A stretch of DNA of 36,436 nucleotides, from positions 1-36,436 of the forward strand of contig CAZTDD010000069.1 of NCBI GenBank assembly GCA_964612675.1. The letters are read 5' to 3'. The notes under the pieces are model-generated. The model ran no database searches. It was not told the origin of the DNA and worked only from the letters and a program-made list of their open reading frames with translations. Positions 23,456-31,816 of this stretch are shown here, one piece after another. How positions within the stretch are numbered: position 1 is the stretch's first letter; each line of letters opens with the position of its first letter. Both the position numbers and the translations under genes were made by a program. The DNA is from CAZTDD01 sp964612675. Its GTDB lineage: Bacteria > Hinthialibacterota > Hinthialibacteria > Hinthialibacterales > JAKPRU01.

Positions 23456-25024
23456 TCAGAACAAGGACCAATCATTCACGGCTGCGGGCTCGTATGGATT
23501 CTCGAATATCCGCACGACCGCCTCGTTGAGCGGAAGTTCAAACGCATTCGCGAGTTGTATCAGCATGTCCGGGATCTCGGGCATGATAATCGTCGCATCG
23601 ATCACCGCCGCGACCTGCCCGTTCATCGCACAGCGTGGCTGTTCGATGCTCCCCGCCGGGATCTCGCCGAGACCGCCGTAATCGACATACGTCGGCTCAC
23701 TTTTCCAATTCTCGAAAACAGGGAAACTCGGTCCGAACGGTTCGCCTTCACTGTTGAAAAACCGTCCGAAGATCTGGTTATGGCCGTCGTCCAGGTCTCC
23801 GCCGAATCGGCCGTCCTCCCAAACAACAAACACGTTTCCACTGGGATCCATATCGCAGAATGTGCGGTCCACCATAGCGAAATCCACCCCCAGATCGATG
23901 TCGTCAAATCGGACCCAGTTGCGAACGGTTCCGTCCGTGTTGTAGTAAATCAGGACGCCGATAGAGTCTTGACCTGCGTCGAGGGTGGTACTCTTCACAA
24001 CAAGATCCTTTCCGTTGCTTGACAAAGCCATGCCGTCCCCGCGTCCGCCGGAGTTCGCGCCAAAGAAGAAATCATATCCGGGAACAGCTTCGACGCCTTC
24101 AAGTTCCGCGTGATCCGGCTGCGAAGGCGTACGCGGCGTGCCGTCGTTGTTGTACCACCGGATGCCTGCACCATGGTCGATCACGAATCCTCCTTCGAAA
24201 GCAACCATATTCTGATAAACAAGGCTACTGCTGCCGCCAAGATAGAATCCCTCCTCGTCGGTGTGCACCACCCAGGGCTCGACCTCGGTACTGCCATCCG
24301 GATTCAGCATCACAGCAATAGCGACTTCATTGGCGAACGCACCTGCTTCATCCAAGAGTTCATCCGTTCCCTGCCGATTTTCTCCCAGGGCAACAATATC
24401 TTCTGTTCCCAAGATCGATGCGCCGATGTCGCGATACTCGCCAGGCGCTCCGGTCAACGAACCGAACGCGTTCATGCTCGCCCCAATGGGGTTACCGTCG
24501 TTGTCGAACAGTTGAACAAGAGAATACGCCTCGTTTCCGACCTGATCGGCGAATCGCATCCCAAAAAGTTCGGCTGCTTCGCCCTGGTTGTGAACAACGA
24601 ATCCGGTACCGTTCACGCGATCCGGTGCGGCTCCCTGTGTGAAACTGCCCCACGAAGCGCCGGTAGAGGCATAGTCGACAAACTGAGTCGGCTCGCCGTC
24701 CGGCTCGAAACTTCCTCTGACCGGCATGGGAGTGAGCTGTTCTCCGTCAGGACCGAACATCAAAAACTCACTGCCCCCGATCACACCAGGCGTCTCCATG
24801 TCACCACCCCGTTTGAGCGCAACAATATTTCCGTTGGACAAGGCAATAATCCAAACGGCATCGAAGTTCATCAGGTCCGCGCCGTAAGCCCGCCATGGAG
24901 CCATGTCGCCCGTCACGGGGGTAATCCCTGCATCTTCGGGGGAGTCCGCCGGTTGTGCAGTCGCAGGTAAGAGAAACGCCAACGAGAAACAAACAACTAT
25001 CGGTAGATATAATACTCGAGCCAT
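23456..25024 (-). CDS. Secreted beta-rich protein encoded with apbE
   Basis: 522 residues with a signal peptide (MARVLYLPIV onward, ending LPATAQ). The body is made of repeated short beta motifs with Asp/Asn/Gly turns (LFDNDGNPIG, MLNPDGSTEV, WYNNDGTPR, YYNTDGTVR), such as occur in beta-propeller surface proteins, and VVWEDGRFGGDLDDGHNQIFGRFF resembles propeller blades of extracellular proteins (written here in parts as VVWEDGRFGG and IFGRFF). No enzyme motif is recognised. At residues 121-127 the run TGASWGS matches the [ST]GA[ST]xx[ST] core of ApbE flavinylation sites, with D117 four residues before. That is suggestive only. AAGGAG seven bases before the ATG fixes the start. First gene of a three-gene operon. 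Confidence 0.6.
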   Translation of the reverse strand: MARVLYLPIVVCFSLAFLLPATAQPADSPEDAGITPVTGDMAPWRAYGADLMNFDAVWIIALSNGNIVALKRGGDMETPGVIGGSEFLMFGPDGEQLTPMPVRGSFEPDGEPTQFVDYASTGASWGSFTQGAAPDRVNGTGFVVHNQGEAAELFGMRFADQVGNEAYSLVQLFDNDGNPIGASMNAFGSLTGAPGEYRDIGASILGTEDIVALGENRQGTDELLDEAGAFANEVAIAVMLNPDGSTEVEPWVVHTDEEGFYLGGSSSLVYQNMVAFEGGFVIDHGAGIRWYNNDGTPRTPSQPDHAELEGVEAVPGYDFFFGANSGGRGDGMALSSNGKDLVVKSTTLDAGQDSIGVLIYYNTDGTVRNWVRFDDIDLGVDFAMVDRTFCDMDPSGNVFVVWEDGRFGGDLDDGHNQIFGRFFNSEGEPFGPSFPVFENWKSEPTYVDYGGLGEIPAGSIEQPRCAMNGQVAAVIDATIIMPEIPDMLIQLANAFELPLNEAVVRIFENPYEPAAVNDWSLF

Positions 25025-25134
25025 ACTTCTTCTCCTTCTTAATTAAAGTCCGCGCTCGGCCAGAGCCAAGCGGCTGATCTAAAAAGAAGTGTAGTACGTT
25101 CCGTTTGCGATGAATAGAGGAAAACGGAAGATTT
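25025..25134. other. Intergenic leader before the apbE operon
   Basis: About 110 bases between the stop of the ferredoxin-ATPase gene and the secreted protein start. A weak hairpin CTTGGC-TCTG-GCCGAG (minus strand, G-U in stem) lies near 25055-25070. No consensus promoter was found. Confidence 0.3.
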
Positions 25135-26022
25135 CTACTCGGAAGAAAGGACCCGCCAGATACGCTCGATTTCTCGGTTGATTTCGAGCGCGTTGTTATA
25201 TTCGACGATCGACTTTTTTTCGACCATCGCTCGCACAAAATCAGGCTCGAAAGGCAGTTTTCCCAGAAAACCGATCTCCTGTTCCGCACAAAGACTTTCG
25301 ATCCTTTCGGTCATGTCGGGGTTCAGGTCCCATTTGTTCACAACAGCATGGGTGGAAATGCCGAAATGGCCGCACACACCGGCCACGCGTTCGAAATCAT
25401 GCACACCGGACACGGACGGCTCGGTGACAATCAGAGCCGCATCGACAGCGCCAAGCGAAGCAATGACCGGACATCCGATCCCAGGCGGACCATCGACAAG
25501 AATTATATCGTGTCCATGTTCAGAGGCGATTTCCTTGGCCCGCTTCCGTACCGCGGAGACCAGTTTCCCGCTCGAGGACTCCGCGATTCCTAAGCGCGCA
25601 TGAACCAGGGGACCAAACCGCGTCTTCGAGACATATAGATCCCCGGCGACTTTGTCGATAAGGCGAATCGCTTCGGTCGGACATACATCGACACACGCTC
25701 CACACCCTTCACAGGCCAGTTCGTCGAAACGCGGCAGAATCCATTCCGGACGATCTTCAACCGGCTCCAATCGAACAGCGTTAAAACGACAAACGGGAAC
25801 ACATTCCCCACATCCCGAACACCAGCTGGGGTCGAACGCGACCTCGAAACCGCTCTTAAAATCCTGTTGTTCTATGATGGTAGGCTCCAAGATCAAGTGA
25901 AGATCGGCCGCATCGACATCGCAATCCGCAAGCACGCTATTCTCCGCCAGCGATGCAAAAGCTGCAACCAGAGAGGTTTTTCCCGTTCCACCTTTTCCGG
26001 AGATGACCGTGATTTCTCTCAT
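25135..26022 (-). CDS. MinD/ParA-type ATPase with two [4Fe-4S] ferredoxin clusters (second copy)
   Basis: 295 residues. Deviant Walker A GKGGTGKTS at 9-17, the second motif VDGPPGIGCP, and an inserted 2[4Fe-4S] ferredoxin domain with C68-x2-C71-x2-C74-x3-C78 and C104-x2-C107-x2-C110-x3-C114. Such ATPases come in adjacent pairs and are encoded with small NifX/NifB-like proteins in many anaerobes. Their role is thought to be metal-cofactor or redox related but is not settled. Its ATG overlaps the stop of the first copy by four bases (ATGA), so the two are translationally coupled and the proteins are likely partners. Cytoplasmic. About 110 bases separate it from the downstream apbE operon. Confidence 0.88.
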   Translation of the reverse strand: MREITVISGKGGTGKTSLVAAFASLAENSVLADCDVDAADLHLILEPTIIEQQDFKSGFEVAFDPSWCSGCGECVPVCRFNAVRLEPVEDRPEWILPRFDELACEGCGACVDVCPTEAIRLIDKVAGDLYVSKTRFGPLVHARLGIAESSSGKLVSAVRKRAKEIASEHGHDIILVDGPPGIGCPVIASLGAVDAALIVTEPSVSGVHDFERVAGVCGHFGISTHAVVNKWDLNPDMTERIESLCAEQEIGFLGKLPFEPDFVRAMVEKKSIVEYNNALEINREIERIWRVLSSE

Positions 26023-26897
26023 GAGCCGGCTTCCTCCTTCAACCTACCAAGCAACTCGCGGAAAACGGCCCTGTATTTAGGAAGTTCTAATGACGGGATA
26101 CCACCTCGCGAATAGACTTCGGCCACCTCCCGGTTGTATGGAAGAGACGCCAGTACCACGATTTCTTCGGACCGGCAATACTCCTCGGTTGTCGCATCGC
26201 CGATATCCGCTCGGTTGATGACGACTCCGAACCGAAGCCCCAAACGTCTGCACATCTCGACGGCAAGTTTCAAATCGTTCAATCCAAAGGGTGTCGGCTC
26301 TGTTACCAGAAGAACGTAATCCACATGACGAACGCTGGCGATAACCGGACAGGAGGTCCCTGGAGGCGCATCCACTATGACCAATTCGTTGCCGAAATCG
26401 AATTCTCTGATTCGCTCGATCAACGGGGCACTGCGAGCCTGACCGATATCGAGAGTGCCGTAAGCCAGGTTCACATGGTCATAGGTACCGTAATAAACAG
26501 TCCCGATTTCTCCCGGAGTTTCGTGAATTGCTCCTGTCGGGCACGCAGGAATGCAAGCCCCGCAAGAGTGACACAGCTCGGGAAATAACAGGGGACTCGT
26601 ACCGAAGACTGCGATGGCATTGAAGCGACACTTCTCACGACACTCTCCGCAACCGTCGCATAAACTTTGATCGAAAGACGGATAAGAAACTGCGAACCGC
26701 TCCGACTTCAGTTCCGGAGGATGGATGAACAAATGAACATTCGGCTCTTCGACATCGCAATCCAACAACGACAAACGCCGGTCCGAAACCATGGCCAGAT
26801 TGACCGATACGGTCGTTTTTCCCGTGCCGCCTTTACCGGACGCTACCGCGATAGTCGTAGAAGTCTCTTTGTGATTGGGGCGTAGAGATGACGTCAA
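26019..26897 (-). CDS. MinD/ParA-type ATPase with two [4Fe-4S] ferredoxin clusters (first copy)
   Basis: 292 residues from a TTG start, supported by GAGG six bases upstream; no ATG occurs before the Walker A motif. GKGGTGKTT lies at 21-29 and VDAPPGTSCP is the second ATPase motif. The inserted ferredoxin domain has C80-x2-C83-x2-C86-x3-C90 and C109-x2-C112-x2-C115-x3-C119, enough for two [4Fe-4S] clusters. It is homologous to the following gene but clearly diverged, so the pair is an old duplication. A NifX-like gene precedes it by 64 bases. Together the three make the known NifX-MinD-MinD arrangement, whose exact function is unproven. Confidence 0.9.
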   Translation of the reverse strand: MTSSLRPNHKETSTTIAVASGKGGTGKTTVSVNLAMVSDRRLSLLDCDVEEPNVHLFIHPPELKSERFAVSYPSFDQSLCDGCGECREKCRFNAIAVFGTSPLLFPELCHSCGACIPACPTGAIHETPGEIGTVYYGTYDHVNLAYGTLDIGQARSAPLIERIREFDFGNELVIVDAPPGTSCPVIASVRHVDYVLLVTEPTPFGLNDLKLAVEMCRRLGLRFGVVINRADIGDATTEEYCRSEEIVVLASLPYNREVAEVYSRGGIPSLELPKYRAVFRELLGRLKEEAGS

Positions 26898-26961
26898 TTG
26901 AAGCCTCGTATTCCATTGGACAAAGCAGACGGCTAGGTTTCGGTTTCATCCCGCCGTGCGG

Positions 26962-27321
26962 CTACCAATGCCCGCGAACGTCCGGTCCTGAAGAGGCGGA
27001 GAATTCTCCCGATTTGAAGCGATCCAGCGCTTCCCGTCCGCTGCCTGAGACGCCGGTAGCGATGTTGATCCCGGCGGCGTTGAGAGCACGAAAGGCTTTT
27101 GGGCCCATGTGCCCCGTCAGAACCCACTCAACTTTCTGATCGGCAACGACTTGCGCCGACTGAACGCCCGCTCCCTGCATAGCGTTCAGATTCACCTCAT
27201 TGTTGACAACCTCGAACTCACCTGTATCGGAATCCGCTATCAAGAAATAGCGAGCCCGCCCAAATCGTTCATCGACCGGGCTTTCCAGATCTGTCCCCGT
27301 CGAACTGATGGCTACTTTCAT
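26962..27321 (-). CDS. NifX/NifB-type dinitrogenase cofactor-like protein
   Basis: 119 residues, full length for the small single-domain family that binds iron-molybdenum-type clusters. Diagnostic segments: MKVAISSTG, LESPVDERFGRARYF, NAMQGAGVQSAQ, VLTGHMGPKAFRAL and GINIATG. These proteins carry or store metal-sulfur cofactors, and in anaerobes without nitrogenase their partner is unknown. No nif gene is in the window. AAGGAG seven bases before the ATG fixes the start. It heads the operon with two ferredoxin-containing MinD-like ATPases. A perfect TATAAT lies 65-70 bases upstream. Confidence 0.92.
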   Translation of the reverse strand: MKVAISSTGTDLESPVDERFGRARYFLIADSDTGEFEVVNNEVNLNAMQGAGVQSAQVVADQKVEWVLTGHMGPKAFRALNAAGINIATGVSGSGREALDRFKSGEFSASSGPDVRGHW

Positions 27322-27773
27322 TTTCGATCTCCTTGGTTAGGGTGGATGAAGAATTGTGCCCCACATGAAGAAACATGCTCTATTGATTATACATATAAAG
27401 AAACAAAGACTATCATAAATGTCACTGTCTCGTCCTAGAGATCAGTCGGCCAAGATTCTTCTTTTACCCCGGAATGAATGTGCTGAAGATCCTAGTTGTA
27501 CACTCTTTCAGCTTACAAATAAGCAAATGATTTGCCAGAAGAGACCCAGTCGCACAGATTTGGATATAACAGCTTGCTTATCAATACCTTATTCGATGGA
27601 TTGCGTTCTTCTTCGCAGAGAGATTTTGGACGGGACAATTCAGATTGCACTAAGTAACTTCGGATTTCTGGTGCATTTTGCACTGTTGATTTAGTAAAAT
27701 GAAGTGGATTTGGACTTGAGCCGCAGAAACAGGTATTCTCAATGTATCGCGCGGAATGAGATGGAGAAATGAG
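27322..27773. other. AT-rich divergent region between the NifX-like and nitrilase genes
   Basis: About 450 bases. A perfect TATAAT on the minus strand (27391-27386) could serve the NifX-MinD operon, but the -35 is poor. GTGCA-TTT-TGCAC (27671-27683) is a short hairpin. The region is more AT-rich than its surroundings. No gene or RNA family is recognised, and open frames here look random. Confidence 0.4.
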
Positions 27774-28574
27774 ATGCAAACACCTCAAGAATCACGGATT
27801 ATTCGGGTCGCCGCATCGCAGTTTCGGCTTACGTTGGAAACATCGACGAACCTGGATCGGGTTTTATCCGATATGGATCAAGCGGCTGAAAAGGGGGCAG
27901 GATACATCGTTTTTCCCGAGCTGGCGCTGTCCGGATACCCGCCGGAAGACGCTGAGTCACTCGACTATGTTGACCAACAGGAAACGGCGGAAGCTCTTGA
28001 GGCCGTTCAGGATAAGGCGAAGCAGCGAAACCTCGTCACCATTGTTGGGGCGGTGTGGGAGGAAGCCGGAGAGACATATAACCGGGCGTTCTTGATTTCC
28101 TCGGACGGGACGATCGCAGGGACGTTTGATAAGCTCCACCCGTTTCACCGGGAGCCGTTATTCTTCACAAACGGGACGAATTTGCGCCTTTTCGAGCTCG
28201 ACAATGTACATATTGGTCTGCTTATTTGCTTCGATATCCGTTTTCCGGAACCGTGGCGGGCGCTGAAAATGATGGGCGCGGAAGTCATATTTTTGCCGAT
28301 GGCTGCCGCCGGGAGCGGGGAATGGAAAGTGCCGGTATTAGAGGGGTTTATGCGGACACGCGCGTCCGAGAATGAGTTTTTCGTCGCGGCGGCGAACAAT
28401 GCCGGGCCGATTCAGATGGTGAAATCTGCGATTTTTGATCCGGACGGCCTGCTGGTTGTACAAGCTAATTACGGCCGCGAAGAGGTCCTTGTGGCGGACA
28501 TCGATCTGGCACGAGTCGGCAATAATTTCCTTGAAGCGCGACGCACCGACATTGCGGAAATCGTGATTAAATGA
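27774..28574 (+). CDS. Carbon-nitrogen hydrolase (nitrilase superfamily)
   Basis: 266 residues from ATG 27774, chosen for GGAG seven bases upstream. The catalytic triad of the superfamily is complete: E49 (VFPELALSG), K120 (FDKLHP) and C152 (LICFDIRFPE). These enzymes hydrolyse amides or nitriles through a thioester intermediate. Members of this length include carbamoylputrescine and omega-amidases and related deaminated-metabolite repair enzymes. The substrate cannot be fixed here. No signal peptide, so cytoplasmic. It may begin the rightward series with the oxidoreductase gene 100 bases downstream. Confidence 0.9.
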   Translation: MQTPQESRIIRVAASQFRLTLETSTNLDRVLSDMDQAAEKGAGYIVFPELALSGYPPEDAESLDYVDQQETAEALEAVQDKAKQRNLVTIVGAVWEEAGETYNRAFLISSDGTIAGTFDKLHPFHREPLFFTNGTNLRLFELDNVHIGLLICFDIRFPEPWRALKMMGAEVIFLPMAAAGSGEWKVPVLEGFMRTRASENEFFVAAANNAGPIQMVKSAIFDPDGLLVVQANYGREEVLVADIDLARVGNNFLEARRTDIAEIVIK

Positions 28575-28626
28575 ATCCTCTTTATTTCCGTTTCGATTCT
28601 CGGCATGATTCCGGCGGAGAGGATTC
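28573..28626. repeat. Inverted repeat across the nitrilase stop
   Basis: GAATCCTCT (28573-28581) and AGAGGATTC (28618-28626) are a perfect 9-bp inverted repeat with a 36-base loop, beginning on the nitrilase stop codon. It could be a read-through control before the next gene. No T-run follows. Confidence 0.35.
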
Positions 28627-28674
28627 CCGAAGGAAACCGTTAGTTGTGGCCTGAGACACAAAAGGAGATCCATT

Positions 28675-29826
28675 ATGGGATACGAGAATATCAAGGTCGC
28701 CGTGGTCGGCGCGGGATTCATCGGTCCTGTTCACGCTGAGGCGCTGAGGAGGTTGGGGATTCGTGTAACCGGAATCCTCGGCTGCGACGAGCGCGAATCC
28801 CAGTCGGCGAGAGAAGCGCTGGGCCTGCCTCGTGCATACAAAGACTTCGACGATTTACTCGGGGACGCGGAGGTCCAGTCTGTTCACCTGGCGGTTCCCA
28901 ATGTTTTCCATTACGAAATGTCGAAGAAGGCGCTGAACGCCGGTAAGCATGTGATGTGTGAGAAACCGCTAGGCATGAATACGAGAGAAACAGCGGAGCT
29001 CGTGGAACTCGCACAATCCCAAAATCTAGCGGCGGGAGTTTGCTACAACATCCGATTCTATCCAGTAAACGTGGAGGCTCGTGAAATCGTAGCACGGGGT
29101 GACATGGGAGATATCCACCTGGTGAACGGCAGCTATGTCCAGGACTGGCTCTTCCACAAGACGGATTACAACTGGCGTTTGCTTGCGGAGCAAGGCGGCG
29201 CACTTCGTGCAGTGGCGGATATCGGCACCCACTGGATGGATTTGATTCAACACATCACGAACCTCCGGATTGAATCCGTATTTGCGGATCTCCACACAGT
29301 CCATAAGACCCGCCGCCGGCCCAAAGGCGAGGTGGAGACATTTACGGGCAAACTCGCCTCCGAACTCGAAACAGAACCCGTCGATATCTCAACAGAGGAT
29401 TACGGTTGCGTGATGTTCCGATTTCAAAACGGCGGTAAAGGGAGTCTCTATGTGTCGCAGGTGACAGCGGGGAGAAAGAACTGCCTGCGGTACGAGATCA
29501 CAGGAGCCAACAGCACACTCGCGTGGAACAGCGAATCGCCTAACGAGCTGTGGATAGGATATCGAGATCAGCCCAACCAGATTTTGTTGCGCGATCCGGC
29601 GCTGGTCTCGGCGACCACCCGCCCGTACATCAATTATCCCGGCGGACACAACGAGGGATTTCCAGACACATTTAAGCAATGTTTCCGGGTGTTTTATGAT
29701 TCTATTCAAAAGGGAGATTTCCGTGCGACACCGGGATATCCGACGTTCGAGTCGGGGCACCACGAAGTTGTATTATGCGAAGCGATTTTGAAAAGTCACG
29801 AAGAACAGAGGTGGGTTTCCGTCTAA
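28675..29826 (+). CDS. Gfo/Idh/MocA family oxidoreductase
   Basis: 383 residues. NAD(P)-binding Rossmann fold with G12-A-G14-F-I-G17, then the hallmark E96-K97-P98 (CEKPLGMN) and the C-terminal domain with DIGTHWMDL, where the histidine is the usual catalytic residue. These enzymes oxidise or reduce sugars, inositols or their phosphates. The substrate is not evident. AGGAG lies before the ATG. A sugar isomerase/epimerase and a deoxyribose-phosphate aldolase follow, which suggests a sugar-catabolic set, though a repeat-rich 336-base gap separates them and they may be independent transcripts. Confidence 0.92.
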   Translation: MGYENIKVAVVGAGFIGPVHAEALRRLGIRVTGILGCDERESQSAREALGLPRAYKDFDDLLGDAEVQSVHLAVPNVFHYEMSKKALNAGKHVMCEKPLGMNTRETAELVELAQSQNLAAGVCYNIRFYPVNVEAREIVARGDMGDIHLVNGSYVQDWLFHKTDYNWRLLAEQGGALRAVADIGTHWMDLIQHITNLRIESVFADLHTVHKTRRRPKGEVETFTGKLASELETEPVDISTEDYGCVMFRFQNGGKGSLYVSQVTAGRKNCLRYEITGANSTLAWNSESPNELWIGYRDQPNQILLRDPALVSATTRPYINYPGGHNEGFPDTFKQCFRVFYDSIQKGDFRATPGYPTFESGHHEVVLCEAILKSHEEQRWVSV

Positions 29827-29828
29827 CA

Positions 29829-30162
29829 GTGTTGGTGGGTTACCCCTATGGTTGCAAAAACGAGAAGAGGCCGGCCGGAAGCGTGGTTGGAAAGCCGCAT
29901 GGATAAAGGCCAGAAGAGATGTTTATGAATATTTTGAGTACCTGAGGAGAAAAGCACCGGCACTACGATCCAGATGCCCCCCCTCCAACTCCCCCCGTGA
30001 ACGGGGGGAGAGATTTGGAAATGTTGGCAGGAGGAGTCAGTTTTGCAACGTTGGGGTTACGTATTGAAACACGAAGGCACGAAAGAGACACGAAAGAACG
30101 AAAAGAAACAATAGACCGATGGCAGTAATTGACGGTATTCGCAAGAGAATAGGAGATTGATT
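29829..30162. repeat. Repeat-rich intergenic region
   Basis: GTGTTGGTGGGTTAC (29829-29843) sits three bases after the stop codon, and the same 15 bases recur just after the kinase stop (35469-35483). CTCCCCCCG-TGAA-CGGGGGGAG (29989-30010) is a perfect 9-bp hairpin. At about 30070-30098 the words ACGAAGGCACGAAAG and ACACGAAAG match, in reverse complement, the motif at 1181-1212. A 71-codon frame at 29852-30067 is basic and low-complexity and spans the repeats, so it is not annotated as a gene. Confidence 0.65.
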
Positions 30163-31086
30163 ATGAAACTTGGATTTGTGACTGCTATTGTACCCGATCT
30201 CACGTTCGAAGAAGTCGTCAATCTCGCTGTGGACGACGGATACGACTGCATCGAAGTGATGTGTTGGCCGAAAGGAAAAGCGGAGAGACGGTACGCCGGA
30301 ATCACACATATCGACGTAACCGATTTCAGCGAGGATGACGCGAAAAGGACCAACGATCTGCTTGCGACAGCCAATATTTCCATAAGCGGACTCGGCTATT
30401 ATCCAAATCCTCTCGCACCGGATACGCAGGAAGCGAAAACCTATGCAGAACATATTAAGAAGGTCATTCGCGCATCCAGTCTACTTGGAATCAATCAGAT
30501 GAATACGTTTATCGGTAGAGATTGGACAAAATCAATCGATGATAACTGGTCGCGGTTCCTCGAAGTCTGGCGGCCGATCCTCCAATACGCCGAAGATCAA
30601 GGGGTCCGAATTGGAATCGAGAATTGCCCGATGTTTTTCTCGAAAGACGAATGGCCCGGCGGAAAGAACCTTGCCTACTGTCCTGCGATTTGGCGGCGGA
30701 TGTTTGAGGATATACCGAGTCCGAATTTTGGTTTAAATTTCGACCCGTCCCATCTCGTGTGGCTCCAGATTGACTATATTCAAGCGTTGTGGGAATTCGC
30801 GGATCGTATCTTTCATGCTCACGCAAAAGACGTGCGAGTCGACACCAGGCGACTGAATGACGTCGGAATTCTCGCGACTCCGCTTGAATATCACTCACCG
30901 AAATTGCCGGGACTTGGTGAAGTGAATTGGGGGCGTTTCTTCTCCGTTCTCGGAGAAATCGGATATCGTGGACCGGTTTGCGTTGAGGTCGAGGATCGTG
31001 TTTATGAGAACACGTTGGAGGATCGGAAGGCAGCATTGCGGCAGAGCCACACGTTCCTGCGTCAGTTTATACCAAAGAGAAAATGA
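30163..31086 (+). CDS. Sugar phosphate isomerase/epimerase (AP endonuclease 2 family fold)
   Basis: 307 residues from ATG 30163, chosen for AGGAG seven bases upstream; a TTG two codons earlier is less likely. TIM barrel of the xylose-isomerase-like family with metal-binding segments IGIENCPMFF, LNFDPSHLVW, HAHAKDVRVD and VCVEVEDRVYE. Members include IolE, IolI, hydroxypyruvate and other sugar isomerases or epimerases. The substrate is unknown. Its stop overlaps an ATG of the deoC frame (ATGA), and the real deoC start is 26 bases further, so the two are one operon. Confidence 0.88.
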   Translation: MKLGFVTAIVPDLTFEEVVNLAVDDGYDCIEVMCWPKGKAERRYAGITHIDVTDFSEDDAKRTNDLLATANISISGLGYYPNPLAPDTQEAKTYAEHIKKVIRASSLLGINQMNTFIGRDWTKSIDDNWSRFLEVWRPILQYAEDQGVRIGIENCPMFFSKDEWPGGKNLAYCPAIWRRMFEDIPSPNFGLNFDPSHLVWLQIDYIQALWEFADRIFHAHAKDVRVDTRRLNDVGILATPLEYHSPKLPGLGEVNWGRFFSVLGEIGYRGPVCVEVEDRVYENTLEDRKAALRQSHTFLRQFIPKRK

Positions 31087-31112
31087 CCGATCACGGAGAA
31101 AGGAATTTATCA

Positions 31113-31796
31113 ATGGATTATACCTACAAAGACATATCGAAAATGATCGACCACTCGCTGCTCAATCCAACGTTGAATGAGTCGCAACTGGAAGAAGGAT
31201 GCCGTTTGGCGTTGGATTATGACGTCGCGAGCGTTTGTATTATGCCGTATTTTCTTCAGCGATGTGCCACAATTCTGAAAGGCAGCACGGTCAAGGCGAG
31301 CACGACCATCGGGTTTCCTCACGGGGGTCATACGAAACAGATCAAACTTGCCGAAGCGGAACGCGCGCTGAAAGACGGCGGTGAAGAATTGGATATGGTG
31401 ATCAATATCAGCAAAGCGTTGAGTGGCGATTGGGATTATGTTCATGGTGAGATAGAGGAGCTCACCGCATTGACTCACGAGCATAAACAGAGAATTAAGG
31501 TCATTTTCGAGAATTCCTATTTAAATGATGACCACAAGATAAAACTCTGCGAGATCTGCGGGGATATTGGTGTCGATTGGGTGAAAACGTCGACGGGTTA
31601 CGGCAGCGGCGGGGCGACAATCGAGGATCTGAATTTGATGCGACGGCATTCACCGGAGCATGTGCAGGTAAAGGCCGCGGGTGGGGTACGCGATTTAGAT
31701 AGATTGCTCGAGGTTCGCGCGTTGGGGGTCACGCGGGTCGGGGCCAGCCGGACGAAGGATATGCTCGATGAATGTAAGCGGCGGTTGGGGAGGTGA
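31113..31796 (+). CDS. deoC: Deoxyribose-phosphate aldolase
   Basis: 227 residues, normal for DeoC. It cleaves 2-deoxyribose-5-phosphate to glyceraldehyde-3-phosphate and acetaldehyde by a Schiff base. Catalytic residues are in place: D94 (ELDMVIN), Schiff-base lysine K158 (DWVKTSTGY) and K187 (VQVKAAGGVRD). ATG 31113 gives the usual N-terminus (YKDISKMIDHSLL) and has AAAGGA eight bases upstream. An earlier ATG overlapping the previous stop (31083) would add ten residues without homology. Cotranscribed with the isomerase gene. A large repeat cluster begins right after it. Confidence 0.94.
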   Translation: MDYTYKDISKMIDHSLLNPTLNESQLEEGCRLALDYDVASVCIMPYFLQRCATILKGSTVKASTTIGFPHGGHTKQIKLAEAERALKDGGEELDMVINISKALSGDWDYVHGEIEELTALTHEHKQRIKVIFENSYLNDDHKIKLCEICGDIGVDWVKTSTGYGSGGATIEDLNLMRRHSPEHVQVKAAGGVRDLDRLLEVRALGVTRVGASRTKDMLDECKRRLGR

Positions 31797-31816
31797 GCAT
31801 TTTGGGAGGTGATAAT

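Noticed and set aside
29852..30067. A 71-codon open frame after the oxidoreductase gene
   Set aside because: It spans repeat hairpins, is low-complexity and basic, and has no binding site or homology that I can see.
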